From Chitinophaga barathri (GTDB taxonomy: Bacteria; Bacteroidota; Bacteroidia; Chitinophagales; Chitinophagaceae), in the NCBI RefSeq assembly GCF_003807585.1, contig NZ_RMBX01000009.1:124001-188000 (forward strand): a DNA stretch of 64,000 bases. The letters are read 5' to 3'. Position 1 is the first letter of the stretch; the number at the start of each line of letters is the position of its first letter. The notes under the pieces are model-generated. The model searched no databases and was not told where the DNA came from. It saw only the letters and a list, made by a program, of their open reading frames with translations. This document shows positions 7,543 to 16,475 of the stretch, in pieces. The translations under genes were made by a program, and so were the position numbers.

Positions 7543-9553
7543 TGCTGATCTTTTGTTGTGAAGACTGGTTGCCATTGCCGCCGAGCAGATTGTTTTCCTG
7601 CTTCAGCAGCGTGGTGGCATAGGATTCAAGGCCGAAGCCGTTGTTGTAATGAATGAGATTGTTGCTGACAGTCACATTTCTGGAACCACTGTGCAGGTAC
7701 TCCAGCATCACGCCGCTGCGGTCGTTCGCTTCCACGAGATTGTCCGTGATCTGTACCTGGCTGCTTTCGGATACCAGGATGCCGTAAAATGCATTCCTGG
7801 CTACTTCGTTGTGATCGATATGGACGGCCGCGGAATGTAATACGGCTATGCCGCTGCCGAAAGGTGATGTGTCCATTCGGCTGTTCCGGATCGTGACGTT
7901 TTTGCAATGGCTGATAAACAGGTTGTGTTGTAGCCTTGGGCCGGGCACGACGCTGCCGCCATTTTCGTTGAGGTTGCAGCTGGTAATGGAAATATCCGCC
8001 GCCCCGCTGATAAGCAGGCCGTTGAAAGTGCAGTTCTGAACAGTAAGATTGTGGAATTTCAGGCGCTGCATCTGGCCTTCGCGCTGCGCGCGGAAGATGA
8101 TGCCGCCACGGTTGCCCGCGTTGCTTCTGAAAGAACGGTTGCTGTTGGGATCGGTGCCGGGGTCCGTTTTGGTGGAGCCCTCCACGACCAGGTCGCGGAT
8201 GGTCACGTCACTCATGTCTTCCAAAGCGTTCACGATTGCATCGCGTCCGCCGGAAGCGGGGTTCAGGAAAAGGATGGTGCCCAGCCCCTCTCCCGCCAAT
8301 GTAACGCCGGAAGGCATACGCAACGTAGTATCCAGCGTATGAATGCCCGCTTTCACCAGCACCCAGCGTTTGCTGCCTGCCGCCTTATCCAGCGCCTGCT
8401 GGATGGATCCGCCTGGCTCCACGATGATGGCGTCTTCAGGCGTTGTTGTTTTCTCCGCTCCCGCGCCTGCTACGCCTATGTGTGTTTTTAGTTTTGCGGT
8501 AAGTGGACCGCCCGTTTTTTTCGGCTCCACCCGCACGGAGGTAAGCACACTGCGGCCGGCTTTCGCGCGTACGGAATCAGCAGCCTGCTGAATGTAGGGA
8601 AAGCTGATCCCCGCGCGCTGGTAATGGCGGTAAACATATTCGTAATCGTCGCGCAGGTCTTTCGCGCGTTCGGAAATAATACCGTAGCTGTGCGGCTTGT
8701 CTCCCAGGAGAAAACGCGCCGTGTATTCAAAACCCCAGCCGATCCTGTTGTCCGCGATGGAAAACAGGTCCGTGCCCTGTGTAAAAGCGATCTGCGCCGC
8801 GCCGGCAAACTCGCCGAGGCCCAGCTGCACATGCCCCTGGTCCCGCATGGTTTCCTGGCACTGGCCCGAGGGATAGATATATTTAAAAATGCTGCCGTTC
8901 ACCGGCCCGTGCAGGAAGTGATCCACTGCATTGTCGAACATCTTTTTATCGTCGAGGTAAATGCCCATGGCGATGATGGAATGGATAATTGCGCCATCCC
9001 AGTTGCCGTTTGCCTGCGGGTAATAAAAGCGCATGAGCGGGTAATACACCGTCATCAGCATATTCCTGAACCGGCTTATATCCTGCTGCTTCCAGCCTGA
9101 TTTTGAATAACGGAGGATCTCCGCCGCGTTGCAGAGCAGGTGGCCGGTCCAGGCGGCGAGCAGTTTGGCGTCATTGTAGTCGAAGTCCCAGAGCGCGGCG
9201 GACCAGGTGTTGAGGATACGCATGGAATAATCCGCATATCGCTGTTCGCCGGTCACATACCATACCAAAGCCGCATTATAGGCCATATTTGCGCCTTTGG
9301 ACAGTTCGCCTCCACCAATATTCGGTTTACCGTAAGGGCCTCTTAAAACGTGTGCAAATGCCTTTATTTCCGCATCCGTGTCAATACCTTCCTTCATCCG
9401 GTCAAATGCGGCCCGGTAAGGCTGGCGGTTTTCGAGCACGAGTGATTTCATCAGGGCGAGGTCCGCCGCGGACTGGTCCAGCCCGGGATGTTTGAATTGA
9501 GCGTTGGCTGCTAAAGAGAAAAGCAGGATAAAGAGCAGGATAATATTTTTCAT
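7517..9553 (-). CDS. Two-domain lyase: alginate-lyase-like toroid plus right-handed beta-helix
   Basis: 678 residues with a signal peptide ending near ANAQ (19). Residues about 25-330 resemble the alginate-lyase-family alpha/alpha toroid (ANMAYNAALVWYVTG, then NGNWDGAIIHSIIAMG and QETMRDQGHVQLGLGE, with candidate His/Gln/Tyr catalytic positions). Residues about 375-660 are a pectin-lyase-like parallel beta-helix, opening with IQQALDKAAGSKRWVLVKAG and then repeated N-x-(V/I)-x-(I/V) coils. Having both folds in one chain suggests endo-acting cleavage plus glycan processing or binding; which domain is catalytic is not settled here. It lies behind a hairpin terminator (9571-9611) and overlaps the start of the next lyase. 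Confidence 0.8.
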   Translation of the reverse strand: MKNIILLFILLFSLAANAQFKHPGLDQSAADLALMKSLVLENRQPYRAAFDRMKEGIDTDAEIKAFAHVLRGPYGKPNIGGGELSKGANMAYNAALVWYVTGEQRYADYSMRILNTWSAALWDFDYNDAKLLAAWTGHLLCNAAEILRYSKSGWKQQDISRFRNMLMTVYYPLMRFYYPQANGNWDGAIIHSIIAMGIYLDDKKMFDNAVDHFLHGPVNGSIFKYIYPSGQCQETMRDQGHVQLGLGEFAGAAQIAFTQGTDLFSIADNRIGWGFEYTARFLLGDKPHSYGIISERAKDLRDDYEYVYRHYQRAGISFPYIQQAADSVRAKAGRSVLTSVRVEPKKTGGPLTAKLKTHIGVAGAGAEKTTTPEDAIIVEPGGSIQQALDKAAGSKRWVLVKAGIHTLDTTLRMPSGVTLAGEGLGTILFLNPASGGRDAIVNALEDMSDVTIRDLVVEGSTKTDPGTDPNSNRSFRSNAGNRGGIIFRAQREGQMQRLKFHNLTVQNCTFNGLLISGAADISITSCNLNENGGSVVPGPRLQHNLFISHCKNVTIRNSRMDTSPFGSGIAVLHSAAVHIDHNEVARNAFYGILVSESSQVQITDNLVEANDRSGVMLEYLHSGSRNVTVSNNLIHYNNGFGLESYATTLLKQENNLLGGNGNQSSQQKISNEKYIVMD

Positions 9554-9570
9554 AGCTTCCGTGGAGTGGA

Positions 9571-9611
9571 TAAAAAAAGAAAACGGGGACTGGTTTCCCA
9601 GCCCCCGTTAT
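9571..9611 (-). terminator. Internal terminator or attenuator in the second glycan-uptake operon
   Basis: On the minus strand an AACGGGG...CCCCGTT stem is followed by TTCTTTTTTT. It sits between the stop of the lipoprotein gene at 9623 and the start of the lyase gene at 9553, on the same strand. It should lower expression of the two lyases relative to SusC/SusD, or give them separate control. Confidence 0.75.
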
Positions 9612-9622
9612 TTTAGTCTGCA

Positions 9623-10609
9623 TTACTTCATTGTATAACGTTTGATGCTGAGCGTCGCGGTTTTGTTAGGGTTTGACGCGGCGTTTACAAAAATATACGC
9701 CCTGTATTTCCCATCCGTTGTTTCCACCCACACGCCATAATCTTTCGCCAGGCCGAGGGTATAATTTATGCCTTCTCCGATATTAAGCTGCTGGAAATCG
9801 GCATCATCGATGAATACCCCGAACTGATCACGGGCCAGCTGCTGATCGCGCAGTTGCCATACCTTCATCAGTTTTGTATTCCTGTTCACTCCTGTGGGCA
9901 GGGTGATGCCTGGCAGGTATTTCGGGTCCGCCGCCGGGGCTACCAGTGCGTGGCCGAAGGAAGCGGGGGTGGTACGGTACAGGTATACCAGGTCTATCTT
10001 ATCCGCATGCGCGGGAGCATCTGCCTGGTTGTATGCCGCCATATCTGTAATGGAAATATATTTGGCACCAGCATCCGACACGGGAATGTCCAGCTTCATT
10101 TCCATATTGGCCACTTTGAAGGGGCCGAGGTTGTACGTCACCGTTTCGCCATTGCTGGCGCGGGCGGTGAATTTAAAGCTCACTTCCTTACCGCGTGCGG
10201 CTTCCGCCGGAACATAATAATACCGGAGCGTGGCGGCCATCGTGTCTTTACTGAAGGTCACGGTGGTGATGTTATCCTTATTTTCAGAAGGATTGCCGAT
10301 CACGACTCCCGAATCCAGGCCACCGCCGGTCGTAAAAAAAGAACGGTGTTCCAGGTAAGTGGTGGGAGCGCCCGCAATGGAAGCCTCCACCTGCGCGGAC
10401 ACGATCTTGCCTTTATCCGCGGGGAGAGCCATTGCATAGGCGAATTCCATTGCGCGGCCTACCAGCGAAGGGCCGATGCTGCGTTTGATCGCATCATTCT
10501 GCAGTTCGTTCTTCGGCTGCGGCACCGCATAGTCCTTGTCGCTGCACGATGCGAACATCAGCGCGGCAGCCGCAAGCGTTGTTGTATATCGAAAGAATTT
10601 CTTTGTCAT
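9623..10609 (-). CDS. Surface lipoprotein, probable DUF4466 family
   Basis: 328 residues with a lipoprotein signal ending at Cys22 (lipobox MFASC). No catalytic motif is seen. The phrases NELQNDAIKRSIGPSLVG and ERSFFT-like strings, together with its place after SusC/SusD and a small lipoprotein, fit the DUF4466 family of Bacteroidota PUL lipoproteins; this assignment is from memory of the family pattern and is tentative. The protein looks all-beta and probably binds glycan at the surface. It starts 23 bp after the preceding lipoprotein gene, and the transcript then meets a hairpin terminator. Confidence 0.65.
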   Translation of the reverse strand: MTKKFFRYTTTLAAAALMFASCSDKDYAVPQPKNELQNDAIKRSIGPSLVGRAMEFAYAMALPADKGKIVSAQVEASIAGAPTTYLEHRSFFTTGGGLDSGVVIGNPSENKDNITTVTFSKDTMAATLRYYYVPAEAARGKEVSFKFTARASNGETVTYNLGPFKVANMEMKLDIPVSDAGAKYISITDMAAYNQADAPAHADKIDLVYLYRTTPASFGHALVAPAADPKYLPGITLPTGVNRNTKLMKVWQLRDQQLARDQFGVFIDDADFQQLNIGEGINYTLGLAKDYGVWVETTDGKYRAYIFVNAASNPNKTATLSIKRYTMK

Positions 10610-10632
10610 GATTCAATGTTTTAATGGGACAA

Positions 10633-11037
10633 TTATTGCTCAACCGTTACAAACACCTTGTAGGTCTTTTTCACCTGCCTGTTACCGGAGATCACGGTCC
10701 AGGATCTCTGCGTGGTAAGGTCTGAAAAATCCACCCAGGTAGTGATCTTCGGATCGAGCTTGCAATCCTGTGCCAGGCCGAAGCGGGGCCAGATCTTTTT
10801 CAGGTCCGTTCCGAAACGTACGGTGATTTTGATCGTTTGAGCGGCGGTATCGATCGTTGCGGATTTTCCGTGCGTCACCAGGTGATCGGAGCCCAGCATT
10901 TCGAAACTGCTCACAAAACATTCCGCGCGGGTAGTGATAAGAAGGCCGTCTTCATCCACGGGGCTATCTTTTTTACAACCCATCCAGATCGTCGCGAAAA
11001 ACATTACCATGAAAACTGCTGAAATATATTTCTTCAT
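10633..11037 (-). CDS. Small DUF5018-like surface lipoprotein
   Basis: 134 residues, lipobox WMGC with Cys21. The mature part of about 113 residues has the pattern of the DUF5018-type immunoglobulin-like domain: SFEML at the start, AATIDTAAQTIKITVRFGTDL-like strand spacing, and a closing WTVISGNRQVKKTYKV strand. Such short proteins sit between SusD and the enzymes of Bacteroidota uptake loci. It starts 18 bp after the SusD stop, so it is co-transcribed. A role in surface assembly or binding is inferred from position. Confidence 0.65.
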   Translation of the reverse strand: MKKYISAVFMVMFFATIWMGCKKDSPVDEDGLLITTRAECFVSSFEMLGSDHLVTHGKSATIDTAAQTIKITVRFGTDLKKIWPRFGLAQDCKLDPKITTWVDFSDLTTQRSWTVISGNRQVKKTYKVFVTVEQ

Positions 11038-11055
11038 CTCGCAAAATTTTAAAAA

Positions 11056-12942
11056 TTATAACCAAGGAGTGTTTTGTGTCAGCTTGGGATTACGTTCCCT
11101 TTCGCTAAGCGGTATCCTGAATATGTATACACGCTGATAAGCCCTTTCCTGCTGGTTCTGAAATACACCTCTTGTGGTGATCTCCCCATGCGTATCCCTG
11201 AAATCGCGGCCGGGTCCGTTCGCAGGTCCCCACACTCTTTCCAGCGCTCTCCAGCGGCGGAGGTCCCAGAACCGATGGCCTTCGGCAAACAGTTCCACGA
11301 TCCTCTCCTGTTCGATAGCGTTGAAGAATACTTCCTTGCTCGCGGTTTTGTCCCCTGCCAAAGGAGGCAGTGCAGCACGGCGGCGGATCTTGTTCACCAG
11401 TTCTATCGCTTCCGCATTCGGCCCCGCCAGTGCATTGGAGGCTTCCGCATACATCAGGTATACATCGGCCAGGCGGATGAAGGGATAAGAATAGTTACCC
11501 TCGCTGCGGCCCAGGCCCGCGGTATTGCGCAGGAACTTGCGGAACACAAAACCGGTATTGCAACCGTCCGTGTTATACACATTGTCGTACCGGATGCCGT
11601 TCACCACGATATTTGGCGAGTTCCAGGTATTGTAAATGAAAGGAATAAAGCCGGTTGACTTGAGGGAGTTGAAACCTACGCTCAGCTCATAATCCCACAT
11701 GATGGAAGACTTCATACGATAATCCCTGTTCGCGTAACTCAGCGGGTTCAGCGCGGAGTTCGGGCGGGTCCTTGCATCGGCAACAGTCGGTTTCAGCGGG
11801 ATCAGCGGGGGCGCAAAATCGCCGGTGGTGATGAGCTGGTACCTGTCCGCGATTTCATAACGCGGGGTCATCCAGCACTGAGATCCTTCGTGGGAGCGGC
11901 CAGCCACATCCCTCATCAGTTCCTCGCCCTGGTTGGTATTAATACCGCCGTGGGTGAACACCAGCACAAATTCCGGGTTGTTCTCATTCGCCACCGGTGT
12001 GAAGAGATAATAATAGTTCGGCAGTTTTTCCGCTTTGCCGAGTGTGTCTATCTCGCCCGGATCGCCATTCCTCCACAGGTTGAGGCCCATTCCGAGAGAT
12101 ACCGTTCTGAGGTCCGCCGCCGCTTTTGTATAAGCGTCCGTAGCTTCAGCCGGAGTAGGTTTGAATGTTTCAAGCTCGGGCCATCCATACTGGTTCCAGC
12201 TTGCCCAGTACAGCATCAGTTTACCGCGAAGGGCCAGCGCGGCAGCCTTTGTAAAGCGGCCCTGCTCGCTGGAGATCTGCGGGAGTTTCTCGAATGCATA
12301 AGTAAGATCCGCATAGATGGAATCTTTGATCGTTGCTATCGGCGTACGCGCAAGCTGCGCTACTTCGTACTGGTTGGAAGGGTTGATGATCTGCGTAAAG
12401 TAAGGTACATCGCCCCACATGGTGATGAGCCTGAAATACACCAGGCCTCTCAGCAGGCGTGCTTCGCCCATGATCCTTTCCAGTTCCGGGATAGCGGCAG
12501 TGGGCACTTTCGGCATCAGGATCTTTACGTTTTCGATCACGTAGTTCGTTCTGTTCACACCGCCGTACAGGTAGCGGAACATCCTGTCATAACGGTCGCC
12601 GCCGCCGGCCGGTGAAGCCGGGCTCCAGTTACCGGTAGGGTAAGCGCCGCCCTTTTGTAACGAGCCGCTGTTCAGGTCGTCGTTCACGGTAGAGCTGGTA
12701 CCCCTTGTACGCTGGAATTCGGTAAGCCCGTCAAAATAATATTCACGGTCAAAAAGCGGGCGTACATCTGCATACGCGCCCATTACGGCCACCTTTGCGT
12801 CTTTTTCCGTTTTCCAGAACTCGGATTCAGGTAGCTCGGTGGTAGGCTCCTGGTCCAGCAGGTTCTTGACACAGGATGTAGCCAGTACACACCAACCCGC
12901 CGCTATTGCTAATATCTGTATATAAATGCGTTGTCTTTTCAT
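11056..12942 (-). CDS. SusD/RagB-family glycan-binding lipoprotein
   Basis: 628 residues. Lipobox LATSC with Cys24, followed by the characteristic LLDQEPTTELPESEFW start of SusD proteins. TPR-like helices follow, including RLLRGLVYFRLITMWGDVPYF and YPFIRLADVYLMYAEASNAL, with the conserved end RIPLSERERNPKLTQN. It is the lid and binding partner of the SusC channel encoded 11 bp upstream at 12954-16061. The lyases at the end of the operon suggest that the bound ligand is a uronic-acid-containing polysaccharide. Confidence 0.93.
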   Translation of the reverse strand: MKRQRIYIQILAIAAGWCVLATSCVKNLLDQEPTTELPESEFWKTEKDAKVAVMGAYADVRPLFDREYYFDGLTEFQRTRGTSSTVNDDLNSGSLQKGGAYPTGNWSPASPAGGGDRYDRMFRYLYGGVNRTNYVIENVKILMPKVPTAAIPELERIMGEARLLRGLVYFRLITMWGDVPYFTQIINPSNQYEVAQLARTPIATIKDSIYADLTYAFEKLPQISSEQGRFTKAAALALRGKLMLYWASWNQYGWPELETFKPTPAEATDAYTKAAADLRTVSLGMGLNLWRNGDPGEIDTLGKAEKLPNYYYLFTPVANENNPEFVLVFTHGGINTNQGEELMRDVAGRSHEGSQCWMTPRYEIADRYQLITTGDFAPPLIPLKPTVADARTRPNSALNPLSYANRDYRMKSSIMWDYELSVGFNSLKSTGFIPFIYNTWNSPNIVVNGIRYDNVYNTDGCNTGFVFRKFLRNTAGLGRSEGNYSYPFIRLADVYLMYAEASNALAGPNAEAIELVNKIRRRAALPPLAGDKTASKEVFFNAIEQERIVELFAEGHRFWDLRRWRALERVWGPANGPGRDFRDTHGEITTRGVFQNQQERAYQRVYIFRIPLSERERNPKLTQNTPWL

Positions 12943-12953
12943 AATTCGTGCTT

Positions 12954-15900
12954 TTAAAGGCCTACGTTAATACCAAAGGAGTAAGACCTGTTTAACGGAT
13001 AAGCGTTACTCCTGTTGCCTGTCAGTTCCGGATCAAGGCCGCGGAATTTGGTTAAAGTCCCGAGGTTTTCAGCAGAGCCGAATACCCTGAAGCTGTACAA
13101 TCCTACCCTTTTCAGGAGGTTTGCCGGAATGGAATATCCCACCTGCACGTTTTTAAAGCGGATGTAGTTCAGATTATCCAGCCAGAAAGTAGTTTCCGAA
13201 CGGTTGTTGCCGGAACCGCCCAGGCGGGGCCATTCGCCGTTTGGATTGTCATAGTTCCAGGGAAGGTTCCACTGGTCCCAGCCCCAGGCATAACGCGCGG
13301 CGGACGGGTTTACGTTGTTGTAGATATTGATCCAGTAATCTTTACGGCCGGTTGCCGCGGTGATCAGGAAAGCTACATCAATGCCTTTCCAGGAAACATT
13401 GCCGCTGAAGGAGTAGTTGGAAGTAGGCCTGTCGCGCTGCACATTGTCGTACGCTATTTTGTCGTCATCCGTGATCTGGCCATCGCCGTTCACGTCCTTA
13501 CGAAGCAGGTCTCCGGGAGACGCGCCCTGCGGTGTATTGTTATAGATATCCTGCCAGGTTCTTGCAATACCGAGGTCCTGGAAAGTGATCAGGAAGTGGT
13601 AAGGCATATCCAGGAAAACCCAGCCTTTCGGCAGGAACTCATTCCATTTTTCAAGATTGGTCCTGTTATAGGAGGCATTAAAATTCATCCCGTAATTGAA
13701 CTGCCCTACCCTGTCAGACCAGGTGAGGTTTGCTTCCACACCGCGGTTGCGCAGCTCGCCGATATTCTGGCGGGGCGCTACATATGCGCCGGCCAGCAGC
13801 TGGGAAAGATCTGAAGGCCTCAGCATGTCCGTGGTAAGACGGTCATAATAATCCAGCTCAGCGGTAAGCCTGCCTTCAAAAAATCCAAGGTCAAGACCGA
13901 GGTTCAGCACAGTGGACGTTTCCCAGGTAAGATCCGGGTTCACCAGTTTACGGTATACAAAACCCTTCATCATATCCTGGCCCAGCATATAGTGGCTGGT
14001 AGACAGGGTGGACATTTGTTCAAACCTGTCGATACCGCTGTTATTACCCAGGCTTCCGTAGGAAGCTCTCAGTTTACCGCTGCTGAGGATCTTACCGGTG
14101 ATGGGCTTAATGAAGTTTTCTTCTGTAAAGCGCCAGCCTACTGCCACGGAAGGGAAGAAGCCGTAGCGGCTGCCGGGCAGGAACTTGGAAGAGCCATCAT
14201 ACCGGAAGTTTGCTTCGAGCAGGTATTTGTCGAAAGCAGTATAGTTGATACGCCCGATATAAGAGCGGAGCCCTTCCGTACTGGAGTTGCCCGATGCGCT
14301 CTGGATGGCCGGAAGCGCGGCGTCCACTTCGTGAAGGTCCGGGTGGATCCTGTCATTACGGTTACTGTTCTGTATCCGGGTGTTCCAGTATTCTTCGCTG
14401 TATACACCGAGCACTGAAATTTCATGATTCACCGCAATCGTACGGTTATAGCTGATGCGGCCCGTCATCATGGTTTTATAACCGGTGGTAGTGAAGTTGC
14501 CGATGCCGGCGTTATCCCCTACATATACACGGCTGCCCTGGGAGTTGGACTGAAAATTCCAGGCCTGGTTAGGGATGTTCGCGTTATAACGGAACTGGTT
14601 ATTATAGTTCAGTGAATAATCCAGCCTGCCCGTCAGCCCTTCAATGGGCGTCCAGTCGAAATACACCTGGCCGTTTGCCTCCTGGCGGTTCTGACGGTTC
14701 AGCATGTTTTGGTACACGGTATACGGGTTGTACGCCTGTGCGTCTTCCCCATATGCCATTACACCGCCGTATTTATTGATAATGGGGTCATATGGCGTAA
14801 TGCCTGCAATGGCATACTGCATGTCGAAGCCGGCGGTATTGGTGGAGTTGTCGTCCGTAAAGCCGTCTTCCAGCGCATATACCATTTTAGACCAGTTGCC
14901 GTTGAACTTCACGCCGGCATTCATGTTCTTGCGTACTTTATAATCGTAGCTGAAACGGGCGTTGTATTGTTTGTAATCGTTGTTGATCTGGAGGCCTTTT
15001 TCGTCCAGCACGCCCACCGACATAAAGAAGTTGGACTGCTCGTTGCCGCCGGACGCGGAAATATTATAGTTCTGTATCTGGCCGTCGCGGATGATCACAT
15101 CCCACCAGTCCGTATTCGGATATTTCAGCGGATCAATCATCCCCAGCGCCATCCATTGGTCAATGGTACCGTCTTTGAACAGCCATTGCGAACGCGAGGT
15201 GCCTACAGAGGCCTGGCGCTGGTGCAGTGTAAGGGCGCGGGGATAGTTTGCCATGAAGTCGTAGGCACGGGTAGGTTTTTGCAAACCAAAAGTGCCGTTG
15301 AAATTGATAGCGGTCCTTTTCTGGCCCTTGCCGGACTTGGTAGTGATGAGGATTACACCGTTTGCCGCGCGGGAACCATAAACGGAAGCGGAAGTCGCAT
15401 CTTTCAAAACGGACACGCTTTCGATATCATTCATGTTAAGGCGGTTGATGTCCACATCCGGCATACCATCCACTACTACGAGCGGGTTGGCGTTATTGAC
15501 CGTACCGAGGCCTCGGATGATGAGAGCGGCGCTGTTGCGGCCGGCCATCCCGGAAGACTGTGATACAGCAAGGCCGGGCACCAGGCCGGACAGTGCGGAG
15601 GAAGCATTGGGAAGCGAGCGGTTGGTGATCTTTTCGTCCACTTTCACGGCGGACACGGCGCCTACCAGGTTCACTTTCTTTTGCGTACCATAACCCACCA
15701 CTACCACTTCACCGAGCGCTTTCTGGTCGGTTTTGAGTGTTACGAGCACCGCGGTGCCGGAGGTGTAAGGTACTTCCTGTGAGGCGTAGCCGATGTACGT
15801 GATCACGAGGATACCGGATGCGTTAGGCGCACTTTTGATGTTGAAATTGCCGTTTGCATCGGTGGCCGATCCGGTGGTGGAGCCTTTTACGGCCACGCTC

Positions 15901-16061
15901 ACACCCGGGAGCGGCGTTTTTTGTTCATCTGTTACGCGGCCCGTGATGGCATAGGTTTGCTGTGCTTGAGCCGTGTTGGAGATGAATACTGCTGCGAGCA
16001 GTAGCATGCAGAAACAACTAAAGGGAAGCCTGCGTAAAAAAGGAGGTGAATGTTTGAACAT
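12954..16061 (-). CDS. SusC/RagA-family TonB-dependent transporter
   Basis: 1035 residues. A signal peptide ends near TAQAQ (about 34). Next come a carboxypeptidase-regulatory-like domain (ITGRVTDEQKTPLPGVSVAVKG, about 39-120), a TonB-box-like segment (ALGEVVVVGYGTQ), the plug domain (including GSRAANGVILITTKSG, about 120-240) and a long beta-barrel ending in the usual aromatic-rich strand. It imports oligosaccharides across the outer membrane using TonB energy. It is the first gene of the operon that continues to 6340. An 18-bp perfect palindrome lies 84 bp upstream of the start codon. Confidence 0.94.
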   Translation of the reverse strand: MFKHSPPFLRRLPFSCFCMLLLAAVFISNTAQAQQTYAITGRVTDEQKTPLPGVSVAVKGSTTGSATDANGNFNIKSAPNASGILVITYIGYASQEVPYTSGTAVLVTLKTDQKALGEVVVVGYGTQKKVNLVGAVSAVKVDEKITNRSLPNASSALSGLVPGLAVSQSSGMAGRNSAALIIRGLGTVNNANPLVVVDGMPDVDINRLNMNDIESVSVLKDATSASVYGSRAANGVILITTKSGKGQKRTAINFNGTFGLQKPTRAYDFMANYPRALTLHQRQASVGTSRSQWLFKDGTIDQWMALGMIDPLKYPNTDWWDVIIRDGQIQNYNISASGGNEQSNFFMSVGVLDEKGLQINNDYKQYNARFSYDYKVRKNMNAGVKFNGNWSKMVYALEDGFTDDNSTNTAGFDMQYAIAGITPYDPIINKYGGVMAYGEDAQAYNPYTVYQNMLNRQNRQEANGQVYFDWTPIEGLTGRLDYSLNYNNQFRYNANIPNQAWNFQSNSQGSRVYVGDNAGIGNFTTTGYKTMMTGRISYNRTIAVNHEISVLGVYSEEYWNTRIQNSNRNDRIHPDLHEVDAALPAIQSASGNSSTEGLRSYIGRINYTAFDKYLLEANFRYDGSSKFLPGSRYGFFPSVAVGWRFTEENFIKPITGKILSSGKLRASYGSLGNNSGIDRFEQMSTLSTSHYMLGQDMMKGFVYRKLVNPDLTWETSTVLNLGLDLGFFEGRLTAELDYYDRLTTDMLRPSDLSQLLAGAYVAPRQNIGELRNRGVEANLTWSDRVGQFNYGMNFNASYNRTNLEKWNEFLPKGWVFLDMPYHFLITFQDLGIARTWQDIYNNTPQGASPGDLLRKDVNGDGQITDDDKIAYDNVQRDRPTSNYSFSGNVSWKGIDVAFLITAATGRKDYWINIYNNVNPSAARYAWGWDQWNLPWNYDNPNGEWPRLGGSGNNRSETTFWLDNLNYIRFKNVQVGYSIPANLLKRVGLYSFRVFGSAENLGTLTKFRGLDPELTGNRSNAYPLNRSYSFGINVGL

Positions 16062-16475
16062 AACGCTTAGTTTGAGAAAGTATCAGCAATAAAAAGGCAT
16101 GTGCCCGGCATTTCGCGGACACGTCAGGCAAATGCCATCCATGGAATGCAAACGTTTGCATTTATTTACATATAAAACAGTCCTATTTTGTTGGTGACAT
16201 ACGTGGAAAACTTGATTTGAGTTGTTTGTGTTTAGTTTCTGTTTGGTGCTTAAAATTGAGATTTTGGTTTTACCCTACTTCTAGTTTAACAAATGTATTA
16301 AAAACAATCGATTGTAATAAAAAATTTCAAGCATTTTACCGTTTTGTGGTATTTTCTTATTCGCATCGCTGCCAAAATGATGCTGAAACGCCCGTCCATA
16401 AAGGAATTCGACCGCCCTGATAATGTGTAGAAAATATCGCTTTTTGTCACTATATTATTAAAAATTCACCGACCC
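16062..16475. other. Divergent intergenic region between susC and the ABC permease
   Basis: 414 bp, AT-rich towards the permease side. It must hold the promoters for both divergent genes. The only clear element is the palindrome at 16145-16162. I found no exact TAnnTTTG box in the right place on either strand. No believable ORF is present. Confidence 0.6.
16145..16162. promoter_or_regulatory. 18-bp perfect palindrome, probable LacI-type operator of the SusC operon
   Basis: The sequence AATGCAAACGTTTGCATT is its own reverse complement. Its centre, AAACGTTT around a CG step, is the pattern bound by LacI-family repressors. It lies 84 bp upstream of the susC start codon. No LacI-family gene is in the window, so the regulator would be encoded elsewhere. 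Confidence 0.65.

Noticed and set aside
16165..16475. Exact -33/-7 promoter for the ABC permease
   Set aside because: Several TTTG strings occur but none has a TAnnTTTG partner at the right distance.
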